Program-made: the position numbers and the translations under genes
Notes under the pieces: model-generated
Told to the model about the DNA's origin: nothing
Database searches by the model: none
What the model saw: only the letters and a program-made list of their open reading frames with translations
Source of the DNA: an uncultured Lachnospiraceae bacterium
GTDB lineage: Bacteria > Bacillota > Clostridia > Lachnospirales > Lachnospiraceae
Direction of reading: 5' to 3'
Assembly: GCA_910577645.1 (NCBI GenBank)
Contig: CAJTOL010000010.1
Coordinates: forward strand, 1 to 64,000
Length of the DNA: 64,000 nucleotides
In this document: positions 8,552 through 16,166 of the stretch, one piece after another
Layout of the letters: each line of letters opens with the position of its first letter
How positions within the stretch are numbered: the first letter of the stretch is position 1

Positions 8552-8719
8552 CTACTTCTTTTTGGATCTTCTAAGCCATTTTGCTTCTTTCCGGTCTTTT
8601 TCCAATTTCATCTCTACCGCTGCCACTACATATGCCCTTTCCTGAATATCCAATTCTAAAAACTCATGGGGCCATTTATGAAGCTTATGGAGGCAATAGT
8701 AGGCTATATTTGCCTCCAT
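8552..8719 (-). CDS. Tail assembly chaperone, downstream (gpT-equivalent) frame
   Basis: 55 residues from ATG 8719 (MEANIAYYCLHKLHKWPHEF...), after GAGGGAGGCGAT. It is rich in charged residues and ends RRSKKK. In long-tailed phages the gene before the tape measure is read in two frames, giving a short chaperone and a frameshifted longer one. This frame is open back across the upstream stop and meets the slippery site at 8737-8743 in the -1 frame, so the fusion would be ~204 residues (143 + 61). It may also be started alone from the internal ATG. Position before the tape measure supports the call; the cargo segment separates them. Confidence 0.75.
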   Translation of the reverse strand: MEANIAYYCLHKLHKWPHEFLELDIQERAYVVAAVEMKLEKDRKEAKWLRRSKKK

Positions 8720-8733
8720 ATCGCCTCCCTCAA

Positions 8734-9165
8734 TTAGTTTTTTGCTTCTTCCGCCTTTTCCTGAAAGGTCTGGTCAAATCCATTATGGGCCTGTATCCGG
8801 TTCATAAATTCGTTATATTCACCCGGATCATCAAGCATTTCCTGAATCAATTTATCAGAACCCATAACTCCATAAGAGTCCTGAAGCTCTTTGTCATTCA
8901 GATTGGGATAAACCACACAGGCGGCTGCTACTTTTGCCAGATACCGGTTGGAATAAAACTTTGGCCTGAACGCTCCTGGCTTTCCTGTTACCGGAATGTC
9001 CACTGTACATTCATCGCGCAAAGTGTTGTCTTCCTTTGTTGTTAGTGAACGGATCTCCCAAATCAAAGGTGCCCCTTTCTCATCTACCAAAGAACGACTA
9101 GCCGCAATTTTAAGATTGGGTTTCACCACCTTATTCTTCTTTAAAAATCTGCTTAAATCTCCCAT
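8734..9165 (-). CDS. Tail assembly chaperone XkdN-like (gpG-equivalent)
   Basis: 143 residues. It fits the XkdN-like/Phage_TAC family: SRFLKKNKVVKPNLKIAASR, then ...KLIQEMLDDPGEYNEFMNRI and a final FDQTFQEKAEEAKN. It binds the tape measure during tail assembly. It follows the tube gene by 18 bases with GGAGGAAGAG before the ATG. The last codons, GCA AAA AAC before the TAA, form an A-AAA-AAC slippery heptamer that leads into the next frame without a stop. Confidence 0.85.
   Translation of the reverse strand: MGDLSRFLKKNKVVKPNLKIAASRSLVDEKGAPLIWEIRSLTTKEDNTLRDECTVDIPVTGKPGAFRPKFYSNRYLAKVAAACVVYPNLNDKELQDSYGVMGSDKLIQEMLDDPGEYNEFMNRIQAHNGFDQTFQEKAEEAKN
8737..8743 (-). promoter_or_regulatory. Programmed -1 frameshift site (A AAA AAC)
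   Basis: Read on the minus strand in the chaperone frame the bases are gcA AAA AAC TAA. This is a canonical X-XXY-YYZ slippery heptamer with the stop codon directly after it. After slipping back one base, reading continues CTA ATT GAG GGA GGC GAT ATG and stays open to the stop at 8554-8552. The GAGGGAGG just downstream would be an internal ribosome site rather than an upstream stimulator. Confidence 0.8.
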
Positions 9166-9183
9166 CTCTTCCTCCTCTCCTTC

Positions 9184-9660
9184 CTACTGCATCCCTTCCA
9201 GCATGGCAAATTCCTCAGGCATCTCCCAATCCTCAAAGGTAAAGTCAAATTCCTCGTCCAGATACTCTGCGTCTGCATCCATCTTGGCGATAATGCCTCC
9301 GTCCAGATTGCAGTCCTTTAAGATAACCGTCTGCCTGCCCACATGGGAGGTGGGATCCTCGTTGGTAATCTGGATGTCAAAGTAAATATCCTCTCCGGTT
9401 TCCTTATACTGGTACAGCAGCTTGCGGAATACGCTGGTATTGTAATGGATAGTAGCGGATCCGGTTCCCTTCCATCCGGTGGCTTTATTCCCTTTTCCGG
9501 TTCTTCCCATAATGGGAACCTCGGTCTTGGTTTTTTCTACAGATGCTTCCAGGTTAATGACCTGCATCAGATAAATCCTGTCATTTCCGATAGTTACATA
9601 ACACTCTGCTTCTGCCGCACTGATAGAGTCGCGGGCGTTCATAGTCTGTCTTCTGCTCAT
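9184..9660 (-). CDS. Tail tube protein (XkdM-like)
   Basis: 158 residues from ATG 9660, which follows GAGGAGGAAATGCC; a start ten codons upstream lacks support. It matches the XkdM/DUF2001 tube family: NARDSISAAEAECYVTIG, EKTKTEVPIMGRTGKGNKATGWKGTGSAT, and an acidic C-terminus. The protein stacks as hexamers inside the sheath. Order sheath-tube-chaperone on the minus strand is the standard one, with a 19-base gap to the sheath stop. Confidence 0.92.
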   Translation of the reverse strand: MSRRQTMNARDSISAAEAECYVTIGNDRIYLMQVINLEASVEKTKTEVPIMGRTGKGNKATGWKGTGSATIHYNTSVFRKLLYQYKETGEDIYFDIQITNEDPTSHVGRQTVILKDCNLDGGIIAKMDADAEYLDEEFDFTFEDWEMPEEFAMLEGMQ

Positions 9661-9679
9661 GGCATTTCCTCCTCTTCTT

Positions 9680-11017
9680 CTACTGTACAATCACCGTCAT
9701 ATACAACTGGGCCATAGCGTTTACCGGGGTAACGGGGCAGTTTACCACAACGCTCTTTTTGCCCTCCCCCTTGGTTACGATTACGTCCTTTGCCTCAAAA
9801 CCTTCAATGGCTCTCAGGCGGCTTAAGTCGTTAAAATATGTTACCAGATCATTCCAGAAGCTGATTCTTCCGGCCTCGTCATTGGGGATCTTGCCCAGAT
9901 ATTTATTATTAAAGAGCACTGCCACATCGTTTCCAATCTGATCCAGAACCCGGACAGTCTGGTTGCTTGCAAAGTCCCGGTTTTTCTCTTCCGTATAGGT
10001 TATCAGGGTATTAATATCCTCTAAAACCCGAACCTCATCTCCCACCTTGTGGAACATAAATTTGCCGGAAAGAAGGGCTTCCTTTAACTGACGCTGGGTG
10101 TAGACAATATTCACATTAAATTCCCCGTCATAGGTCTTGTTGGTATTGGATGCGTTTACGCCGCATCCGGCAATAGCTCCGGTAACCCAGTATACCATGG
10201 ACCAGGCTTCCGCCGCCGGTTCTTCCTGCTCTCCCGCAGCTCTTCCTAAGGCATTCGCCTCTGCCGGAGCATTTTCCACTGATACGATTCCCTCATAATC
10301 AGCCTGGGATGCCTGATATAAAACGGTCTGGAACTTAGCTCCCATCTCATCCCTCATCCTTCTGGTGTGCTGAATAAACAGATCTTTGATCTCCTCCTCA
10401 TCAGACAGGCAGCCCAAAGCGTTAAAGGACAGGCTCTCGGATGCATCCAGAAAATCCTGATACTCCTTTATCCCCGGCGCGTCGCCGTTGGTTCCTCCTG
10501 TAAGGGGAAGCCCCACTGTCTCCTTTAATTCTCCGTCCTTTTTAAAGATAACGTAATCATTATCCAGAAGGTCTCCTGCCCCTGCCACGGTCTGGCTGTC
10601 GGTTTCCTTTCCTGCCAAATAGGTGGTAACTACAAACAATTCCCCGTCTTTTGCCACTGTCAGGGTAATGTCATTGCCCCGGACTCCGCTGTACCGGGCT
10701 GTGGCCATAAGGTTTTCCGCCGCTTCTCCCTGGTTTAAGCGGTAGACGTAAAGAGTTTTTACATTCCGGAAAATATCCCGAATCCCCTTCATCCTTTCAT
10801 CTTTATACTCATATCCGAAAATCTTTTTACAGTCCTCTTCCAGATATTCCCCGCCAACGGCAAATACTTCCCGGGAAATCCCCCAGTCCATTACCATGGG
10901 AAGGGCTGCATACCCTCTCTCTGACAGCATAGAAGCCGCCTTTGCCAAAGATACAAAATTAATATAGGAACCGGGCAGCACCTTATCCTGCTTTGTAAAT
11001 GTTCCTCCTCCTAACAT
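9680..11017 (-). CDS. Contractile tail sheath protein (XkdK-like)
   Basis: 445 residues, typical of the XkdK sheath family. Visible blocks are the N-terminal GGGTFTKQDKVLPGSYINFV, GLPLTGGTNGD, the central MVYWVTGAIAGCGVNASNT and the C-terminal KDVIVTKGEGKKSVVVNCPVTPVNAMAQLYMTVIV strand segment that hooks neighbouring sheath units together. The presence of a sheath makes this a contractile (myovirus/R-type) particle. The start overlaps the terminator-like gene upstream by 7 bases. Confidence 0.94.
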   Translation of the reverse strand: MLGGGTFTKQDKVLPGSYINFVSLAKAASMLSERGYAALPMVMDWGISREVFAVGGEYLEEDCKKIFGYEYKDERMKGIRDIFRNVKTLYVYRLNQGEAAENLMATARYSGVRGNDITLTVAKDGELFVVTTYLAGKETDSQTVAGAGDLLDNDYVIFKKDGELKETVGLPLTGGTNGDAPGIKEYQDFLDASESLSFNALGCLSDEEEIKDLFIQHTRRMRDEMGAKFQTVLYQASQADYEGIVSVENAPAEANALGRAAGEQEEPAAEAWSMVYWVTGAIAGCGVNASNTNKTYDGEFNVNIVYTQRQLKEALLSGKFMFHKVGDEVRVLEDINTLITYTEEKNRDFASNQTVRVLDQIGNDVAVLFNNKYLGKIPNDEAGRISFWNDLVTYFNDLSRLRAIEGFEAKDVIVTKGEGKKSVVVNCPVTPVNAMAQLYMTVIVQ

Positions 11018-11445
11018 GTTTTCACCAATCCTTTCGTTATTTCTAAATTTTCCATAGGTTCTTCCTGTTCTTTTTCTTTATAGACGGACAAGCTGTAGAT
11101 TACTGAGAAATCCAGAATTCCGTCTGTAAGCTGATGCTTCCGGTCGGTTCCCCGTACCAAAAGGCCGTCCGGCATCCGGATCCACTCCATACCATCCATC
11201 AGCATCTCCGCTGTCTGGTTCTGTTCCTTATGGAGCTGTTGGCTCTCCCCTGCTATGTATCGGATAGAAAATTTAATCTTCCGAATAGCCCGTTTGCCTG
11301 TCATAGTTTTTTCGGATGCCTCTTTAAGCTCCAGGAAAAAGCAGGGCCTTTCCGGTTCCTGAGGCAAGTTCCCCATATAGACAGGATAGCCGGGGAACAA
11401 TTCCCCCAGGCGGCTTACCGCTGCGTCCATAAGCTGGTTATACAT
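11011..11445 (-). CDS. Tail terminator-like protein (DUF6838-type)
   Basis: 144 residues: RLGELFPGYPVYMGNLPQEPERPCFFLEL, then IRKIKFSIRYI and a C-terminal ILDFSVIYSLSVYKEKEQEEPMENLEITKG. This is the pattern of the small protein encoded directly before the sheath in PBSX-like tails, thought to cap the tail or complete the connector. In a full phage, capsid and connector genes would come before it; here the next gene upstream is the transcription activator, so it is the first structural gene. AGAAGGAGG precedes the ATG. Confidence 0.75.
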   Translation of the reverse strand: MYNQLMDAAVSRLGELFPGYPVYMGNLPQEPERPCFFLELKEASEKTMTGKRAIRKIKFSIRYIAGESQQLHKEQNQTAEMLMDGMEWIRMPDGLLVRGTDRKHQLTDGILDFSVIYSLSVYKEKEQEEPMENLEITKGLVKTC

Positions 11446-11595
11446 ATTGAACCTCCTTCTGCTTGATTTTGTAAGCTTCCGTTCTTTTCTGCCTTTGGCG
11501 CCAAAAGGCAGGATGCCCGGCGGGATGTTCTGTCCTTCATCCCTTTGCTTCGATTTTTATTGTAAAGCGAAACGGCCGAAATGAACGAAAAACTT

Positions 11596-12018
11596 TTATT
11601 TCATTCCAACTTTTTTCAAATAGGCGTCCCGGATACAGATCCTGGGATAATCCTCCCGGTGATCTCCGGTAGCTTTCACCTTGTCGGAAATCTTCAGCCA
11701 GGACATTCCGTTAATGTAAAACATAGAAAATACACACCGGGTCTGCCCGTCCTCAATCTCCTGGATCCATTTCTCCACAGCTTCTGCCTGGGCCTTCTTC
11801 TCTTCCAGGGCTTTCATCCTACATTCATAGAGAGGCCAGTCAAACCCTACTACATTCTGAGGGCGTCCTTCCCCGGTACGGTAATCCAGTATGGTGCTAA
11901 AGCCAAATCCGGCGTCCCCCTCCTCCATCTGATCCAGCTCCATCTCCAAAACCGGAATCTCCTTCTTTAATTTCTTGTAGTTGTCTAATAGCTTTCTTGT
12001 TATTTTAATATTTCCCAT
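11596..12018 (-). CDS. DUF1492/ArpU-RinA-like phage transcription activator
   Basis: 140 residues from ATG 12018 (after GGGAGGAG); the 17 residues read upstream of it have no ribosome site. An N-terminal coiled coil (~8-35) and a C-terminal region-4-like helix-turn-helix (CVFSMFYINGMSWLKISDKV, then the recognition-helix area to ~135) fit the DUF1492/ArpU-type late activators of Firmicute prophages. It is driven by the CI-regulated promoter at 12108-12136 and lies 150 bases upstream of the first tail gene, so it probably turns on the tail operon. Confidence 0.72.
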   Translation of the reverse strand: MGNIKITRKLLDNYKKLKKEIPVLEMELDQMEEGDAGFGFSTILDYRTGEGRPQNVVGFDWPLYECRMKALEEKKAQAEAVEKWIQEIEDGQTRCVFSMFYINGMSWLKISDKVKATGDHREDYPRICIRDAYLKKVGMK

Positions 12019-12102
12019 AATGTTTCTCCTCCCTCTTCTCCTGCTTTTTCTCAGTTGAATATAAATCACTATTTATCTCATATATTGCACTATTGTGATT
12101 TT

Positions 12103-12128
12103 AATTCACTTTATCATGAAAGTGAATT
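12103..12128. promoter_or_regulatory. Operator for the CI-type repressor
   Basis: A perfect inverted repeat, AATTCACTTT and AAAGTGAATT, with a 6-base centre. It fills the spacer and -10 of the minus-strand promoter. A second, weaker GTGA-n7-TCAC repeat overlaps its left arm, so there may be two sites. Confidence 0.7.
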
Positions 12129-12136
12129 TCTGTCAA
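12108..12136 (-). promoter_or_regulatory. Promoter of the tail activator gene
   Basis: TTGACA, 17 bases, TAAAGT on the minus strand, giving a ~85-base leader before the activator's ribosome site. The operator lies inside it, so repressor binding would block RNA polymerase. Confidence 0.72.
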
Positions 12137-12154
12137 CTTCTCTTTCCGATATTG

Positions 12155-12183
12155 TTGATTTATTTTCACATTTATGGTATGAT
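12155..12183 (+). promoter_or_regulatory. Promoter of the repressor/immA operon
   Basis: TTGATT, 17 bases, TATGAT on the plus strand, ~120 bases before the repressor start. It is divergent from, and does not overlap, the operator-covered promoter. Confidence 0.6.
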
Positions 12184-12310
12184 CTTTTGTGAACCTACAG
12201 GCAAATAAATTTTCCGGAGCAGAAGGCAGGCTTCTGTCAGGAAAGCTGCCCTTAGTGGGCGGGGACATATGCCTCTCTATCCACCGGGGCTAAGGAAAGG
12301 TGATGCTGAT

Positions 12311-12928
12311 ATGTTGGAATTGTACAAGAATATTAAACGTTTACGGGAGGAAAAGGGCATGTCCCAGGACTCTCTGGCAAAGCTTACCGGTTATACGGAC
12401 CGCTCTTCTATTGCAAAGATAGAGAAGGGGCAGGTGGATTTACAGCAATCCAAAATTGAACTGTTTGCCCGGGCATTGGGCGCTACCTCCCAGGAGTTAA
12501 TGGGTTGGGCGGATCCGGACGGGGAAACAGACAGGGAATACCTGTTATTTCAGAACCTTTTTAAGCGTCAGGGATTCCAGCTGGGCTATTACGGCAATCC
12601 CGGCCCTGCAGGTCCCGAAGGAGAGCCCCTGTTTTATACCCTTCTGACCGCAGATAAGACGGATTATCAAATCTCTTCCCAGGAATACCATTCCCTCACC
12701 AGGGAAATTGACTCTTTTGTGCGTTTTCGGCTAAACGACCTGGCAGATGAAGAGCATAAGAGAAAGCCAGTGAAAAAGGAATCCTCCAAACTCACAGCCT
12801 TTCCGGCTCCTGACCGGTCTTATCTGGCTGTGGACGCTGCTCACGTCCGCACGGACATTCCTGGCAGTGCTTTTACAGAAGAGCTTTTACAGCAGGATGA
12901 GGATATTATGGATTCTCCTGATTTTTAA
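12311..12928 (+). CDS. CI-type XRE repressor
   Basis: 205 residues from ATG 12311 (after GGAAAGGTGAT). Residues ~4-60 are an HTH_3/XRE domain: NIKRLREEKGMSQDSLAKL, TDRSSIAKIEKGQVD, then the IELFARALGAT helix. The rest is not a LexA-type S24 peptidase: no Ser-Lys dyad region is seen. Release of repression therefore probably depends on the adjoining metallopeptidase rather than on RecA-driven self-cleavage. Divergent from the tail activator with a shared operator; stop to next start is 16 bases. Confidence 0.88.
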   Translation: MLELYKNIKRLREEKGMSQDSLAKLTGYTDRSSIAKIEKGQVDLQQSKIELFARALGATSQELMGWADPDGETDREYLLFQNLFKRQGFQLGYYGNPGPAGPEGEPLFYTLLTADKTDYQISSQEYHSLTREIDSFVRFRLNDLADEEHKRKPVKKESSKLTAFPAPDRSYLAVDAAHVRTDIPGSAFTEELLQQDEDIMDSPDF

Positions 12929-12944
12929 GATGAGGTGATATTGT

Positions 12945-13418
12945 TTGAATTACGAAGAATTGCTAATTGCAGCAGATGAAGCCGGCTTGATTGTAAAAGA
13001 AAAACCTCTGGCTTTGCATGACGGACGTATTAAGGGAACCCGCATTGCCATCCGCCAGGACATTCCTACTCTGGCGAGGAAAGCCGATGTATTAGCCGAA
13101 GAATTGGGACATTATTTTACCTCTGTGGGGGAAATTCTGGATCAAAGTACCTCCGCAGCCCGCAGGCAGGAACGTCAGGCCCGGCTGTGGGCCTACAACA
13201 ACCGGGTTGGACTTTCCGGTATTGTCCGCGGCCACCAGCACCACTGCCAAAACTTAAATGACCTGGCCGAATTTTTGGATGTTTCCGAGGAATTCCTTCT
13301 GGAAGCCCTGGACTGCTACCGGGAAAAGTACGGCTCTTCTGTCAACTGGAAAAATTTTACCATTTTCTTTGAGCCGTCATTGGCGGTGATGGAAAAATTG
13401 GAAAAAGCAGAGGAATAA
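12945..13418 (+). CDS. ImmA/IrrE-like metallopeptidase (anti-repressor)
   Basis: 157 residues starting at a TTG with GAGGTGATATTG upstream. In ICEBs1 and many prophages the ImmA partner cuts the XRE repressor to induce the element. The family core is visible as IRQDIPTLARKADVLAEELGHYFTS at about 40-60. The usual HExxH reads E-E-L-G-H here, the first His being Glu, a variant known in prophage relatives but one that leaves activity uncertain. Cotranscribed with the repressor; the operon ends at the terminator 13455-13506. Confidence 0.82.
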   Translation: MNYEELLIAADEAGLIVKEKPLALHDGRIKGTRIAIRQDIPTLARKADVLAEELGHYFTSVGEILDQSTSAARRQERQARLWAYNNRVGLSGIVRGHQHHCQNLNDLAEFLDVSEEFLLEALDCYREKYGSSVNWKNFTIFFEPSLAVMEKLEKAEE

Positions 13419-13454
13419 TCCCCCTATAAACCAGGATATAAGAATGGGAAAAAT

Positions 13455-13506
13455 ACAAAAAAGTAATCGTCCTCAGTCTGAAAAAACCAAGCGATTACTT
13501 TTTTGT
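13455..13506. terminator. Bidirectional terminator between immA-like and fic-like genes
   Basis: ACAAAAAAGTAATCG and CGATTACTTTTTTGT form a perfect 15-bp stem with a 22-base loop, and each strand ends in a T run. It serves both convergent genes. Confidence 0.85.
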
Positions 13507-13529
13507 AATACAATAAGTTTCCAAGCGCC

Positions 13530-14159
13530 TTACAGCTCTAAAGTTTTGATGCACTTTCTTAAGCAATCTTTTAACGGCTGCAGTTCATCCTTCAAATACC
13601 AATTATTCAAGGCAATATTAAACTCCTCTGCCCAAATCTTTCCAATCGTTAAAATTCCATTTCCTGATTCAATCAAAATCTTACTTGCAACGATTGTGGA
13701 TGTCCTTTTATTCCCATCCCAAAAAAGCTGCTGTTTGCAAGCGTATGCAAAATATGACAGGGCTCGTTCTGTTGGATCTTCTATGGCTGTAATTTGAGCA
13801 AGTTCTTTTATTACCTCTTCCTTTACTGGCACTGACGGTATAAAATCACCTACTCCAACTTTCCCGGTTCGTAATACCCCCCACTGGAGACTTTCATTTC
13901 TGGAAACAAACTCATTTATTTTACAGATATATTCCAGATTCAACACATGATCAACTGTATCTATGCAATATTTCCATGCATCACGTAAATTAAGAACTGT
14001 CTGAATATCGTCTACCGTTACACCATTTACCACCGCGCCGTCTATAATCGTTTGAGTCTGAGGAAATGTAACGTTACAGCCCTCAATATACGCTGTATTA
14101 TATACTAATTCTACAAAAGTTTTCTTTGCTAAAAATATGTTCTGCTCTCTTGTAAGCAT
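13530..14159 (-). CDS. Fic-fold protein with atypical active site
   Basis: 209 residues. The Fic core motif HPFx(D/E)GN(G/K)R appears at 144-152 as Q-L-F-W-D-G-N-K-R: the acid, glycine, asparagine and arginine are kept, but the catalytic His is Gln. An inhibitory-helix motif (S/T)xxxE(G/N) is present at 22-27 (TAYIEG), as in class II Fic proteins. Fic enzymes usually AMPylate target proteins; without the His this one may be inactive, phosphorylate, or act otherwise. It is convergent with the repressor operon at the edge of the tail locus, so it may be a cargo gene of it. Family sure; function open. Confidence 0.8.
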   Translation of the reverse strand: MLTREQNIFLAKKTFVELVYNTAYIEGCNVTFPQTQTIIDGAVVNGVTVDDIQTVLNLRDAWKYCIDTVDHVLNLEYICKINEFVSRNESLQWGVLRTGKVGVGDFIPSVPVKEEVIKELAQITAIEDPTERALSYFAYACKQQLFWDGNKRTSTIVASKILIESGNGILTIGKIWAEEFNIALNNWYLKDELQPLKDCLRKCIKTLEL

Positions 14160-14212
14160 AAACTCCTCTGCTTTCTGCCTTGCCCTCTTCCCTCTTTGTC
14201 ACAGGGCCGGAA

Positions 14213-15892
14213 TCACCGCCTGAGCTGGAAGTGCCGGACAGCGGCCTGCAGCTTCTCTGCATGCTGATGGAGCTCCTGGGCGGAAGAAGCCGATTCCTCC
14301 GCAGTGGCAGCGTTGGTCTGTACCACGGCGGAAATGTTATCCATTCCCTCTGTCAGCTGACGCAGGCTTTCCGCTTGCTGTTGAGCGGATTCTGCAATCT
14401 GATCCACCAGCTCTGCCGACTGCCTGGCGCTGGAAACCACCTTTAAAAGAGACTCTGAGGTTTCCTGGGACAGGGAAGTCCCGTATTCAACAAATTTCCC
14501 TGAGTCCTTAATCAGATCCGTAATGTTCTTGGCAGACTCGGCACTCTTGGCTGCAAGCTGCTGAACCTCGTTTGCCACCACGGCAAACCCCTTCCCGGCA
14601 TTTCCGGCCCGGGCCGCTTCAACGGAGGCGTTCAGCGCCAGAATGTTGGTCTGGAAAGAAATATCCTCAATAGTTTTGATAATTCCGTTAATCTGACGGG
14701 AGGATTCTGCAATGTCGGAAATAGCCGTTGTCAGGGCCTCCATCTTCTCGCTGCATACCTGCAGCTGAGTCTCGGCATCCAGAGCAAATTTCCGCGCCAT
14801 ATCCGCATCTCCGGAGGTGCGGTCTACCTGTCCGGAAATATCCTGAATCCCGGCAGAAAGCTCTTCTACAGCGGATGCCTGCTGGACAGCGCCATCGGAA
14901 AGAATCTGTGCGCCGGAGGCCATACGCTGGGACTCGTCAGAAACCTTCTGTGCGGTTTGATCGATGCGGTGAAGAGCATTATTCAAGGCGTCCAATATCT
15001 GACGCAATGCATTCTGGATAGGCAAAAATTCTCCCCGATAACCGTCGCTGATGGCCAGATTCATATTTCCCTGGGCCATTTGCGCCAGCTTCTGGTCGAT
15101 GTCATGGATGTACTTTTTCAGCTCGTTCTTGGTCTCATGGATAGAAGCTACCAGTGTGCCGATTTCTGAAGTGTCAGCCTCCCACCTAAATTCCGCCGAC
15201 AGGTTACCCTGGGAGATTTCTCCCATCTGATCCCGGACGGCAATAACAGGGCGCAGGATACGCCTGCGGATCACCCGCATGCTGATAACCTGAAACGTTC
15301 CTACCATAATCAGAGCCAGTACCATCAGGATCTGGATGACGGTGCTGGTTCGGTTAAGCATCTCCACCTCCCGGAGGGTTCTGGTATTCAGAGTCTCCAG
15401 AAATTGCTCTTTCAATGCGTTGATTTTGGTGATAGAGCTGTTATAGTCCGCGCCATAAACGTATTCAATGGCCTCGTCCTGCCGTCCTGCCTGAACCTGC
15501 TCCATAGCCTGTTCCTCCAGGGGAACCAACTCATTAGAGAGACTGTACATACCGTCTATCATGGCCTGTTCTTCGGAGGTGATGCCGATTTCCTGCATGG
15601 CAGCCACACCGGCGTCACGATTTTTCAGGTTGTTGACTTCATTCCAATAATTGTCATAATGCTCTTGACTTCCGGTAGCGGCATAAGCCCGGACCTCATT
15701 GGTCAGATAAGAAGATCCGTTCATAAAGCGGTTGGCATTGTAGGTCAGATCAAAACGGCTCTCGTTGGCATTATCCAGACGGCGGCTTACCCCGCTGTAG
15801 CCAAACAAAAGCAGCAGCATAAACAGCAGCGTGCCTATGGATCCGATATTCAAAATCGTTGTCAAAGTTGATTGGTTCATACCTTTTTTCAT
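14213..15892 (-). CDS. Methyl-accepting chemotaxis protein
   Basis: 559 residues from ATG 15892; the longer reading to 16096 would run through the promoter and leader. Membrane helix 1 at ~13-34, an extracytoplasmic helical sensor (4HB_MCP type, ~35-190), helix 2 at ~192-212, a HAMP region, then the signalling domain whose hairpin tip carries TNILALNASVEAARAGNAG and GFAVVANEVQQLAAKSAESA. It relays an external signal to CheA/CheW; the ligand cannot be predicted. No other chemotaxis gene is in the window. Single gene with its own promoter and a ~165-base leader. Confidence 0.93.
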   Translation of the reverse strand: MKKGMNQSTLTTILNIGSIGTLLFMLLLLFGYSGVSRRLDNANESRFDLTYNANRFMNGSSYLTNEVRAYAATGSQEHYDNYWNEVNNLKNRDAGVAAMQEIGITSEEQAMIDGMYSLSNELVPLEEQAMEQVQAGRQDEAIEYVYGADYNSSITKINALKEQFLETLNTRTLREVEMLNRTSTVIQILMVLALIMVGTFQVISMRVIRRRILRPVIAVRDQMGEISQGNLSAEFRWEADTSEIGTLVASIHETKNELKKYIHDIDQKLAQMAQGNMNLAISDGYRGEFLPIQNALRQILDALNNALHRIDQTAQKVSDESQRMASGAQILSDGAVQQASAVEELSAGIQDISGQVDRTSGDADMARKFALDAETQLQVCSEKMEALTTAISDIAESSRQINGIIKTIEDISFQTNILALNASVEAARAGNAGKGFAVVANEVQQLAAKSAESAKNITDLIKDSGKFVEYGTSLSQETSESLLKVVSSARQSAELVDQIAESAQQQAESLRQLTEGMDNISAVVQTNAATAEESASSAQELHQHAEKLQAAVRHFQLRR

Positions 15893-16057
15893 TATGGTAA
15901 CCTTGCCTTTCCGCTGTGGCAAAGACATTGCGGAGAAAACCGCAGATGCTTTGCTGTCATCGCACAAAATTATGCTATGTATGTCCCGGCAATTTCCGAA
16001 CCTGCTCTTCTGGGCGTCTTGGATTGCTGTATAGGACTGCTCACATAAAAAAATAAC
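15893..16057 (-). promoter_or_regulatory. Structured 5' leader of the chemotaxis receptor gene
   Basis: About 165 bases lie between the promoter start point and the ATG. Within it GCAAAG and CTTTGC pair around an inner GCGG/CCGC hairpin, and the segment just before the ATG reads GGCAAGGTTACC. Clostridial receptor genes are often controlled by cyclic-di-GMP riboswitches; some pieces are reminiscent of the class I motif, but the fit is incomplete and no class is assigned. Confidence 0.4.
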
Positions 16058-16063
16058 ACTTAA

Positions 16064-16092
16064 ATTATAACATAAATAAAAGGCTGTGACAA
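16064..16092 (-). promoter_or_regulatory. Promoter of the chemotaxis receptor gene
   Basis: TTGTCA, 17 bases, TATAAT on the minus strand: a near-consensus sigma-70 promoter. It lies just inside direct-repeat copy A. Confidence 0.75.
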
Positions 16093-16102
16093 GCATCTGA
16101 TT

Positions 16103-16166
16103 CCTTTGGCTTTCCCTGGTTTTACTTGGCTGTTTCCCCTTTATTTTTCTCCCTTAAAGGCGTTTT
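16103..16166. repeat. Direct repeat copy A (~64 bp)
   Basis: From CCTTTGGCTTTCCCT to AAAGGCGTTTT it matches 20355-20419 in the same orientation with three substitutions and one single-base gap. It begins ~10 bases upstream of the receptor promoter and marks the left edge of the 4.3-kb block. Confidence 0.85.

Noticed and set aside
15893..16057. A firm cyclic-di-GMP-I riboswitch call for the receptor leader
   Set aside because: Only scattered pieces agree with the consensus; the conserved 5' half and junction could not be placed.
15893..16096. A 68-residue N-terminal extension of the chemotaxis receptor
   Set aside because: It would be translated from the promoter and leader; the ATG at 15892 starts a normal membrane-helix N-terminus.
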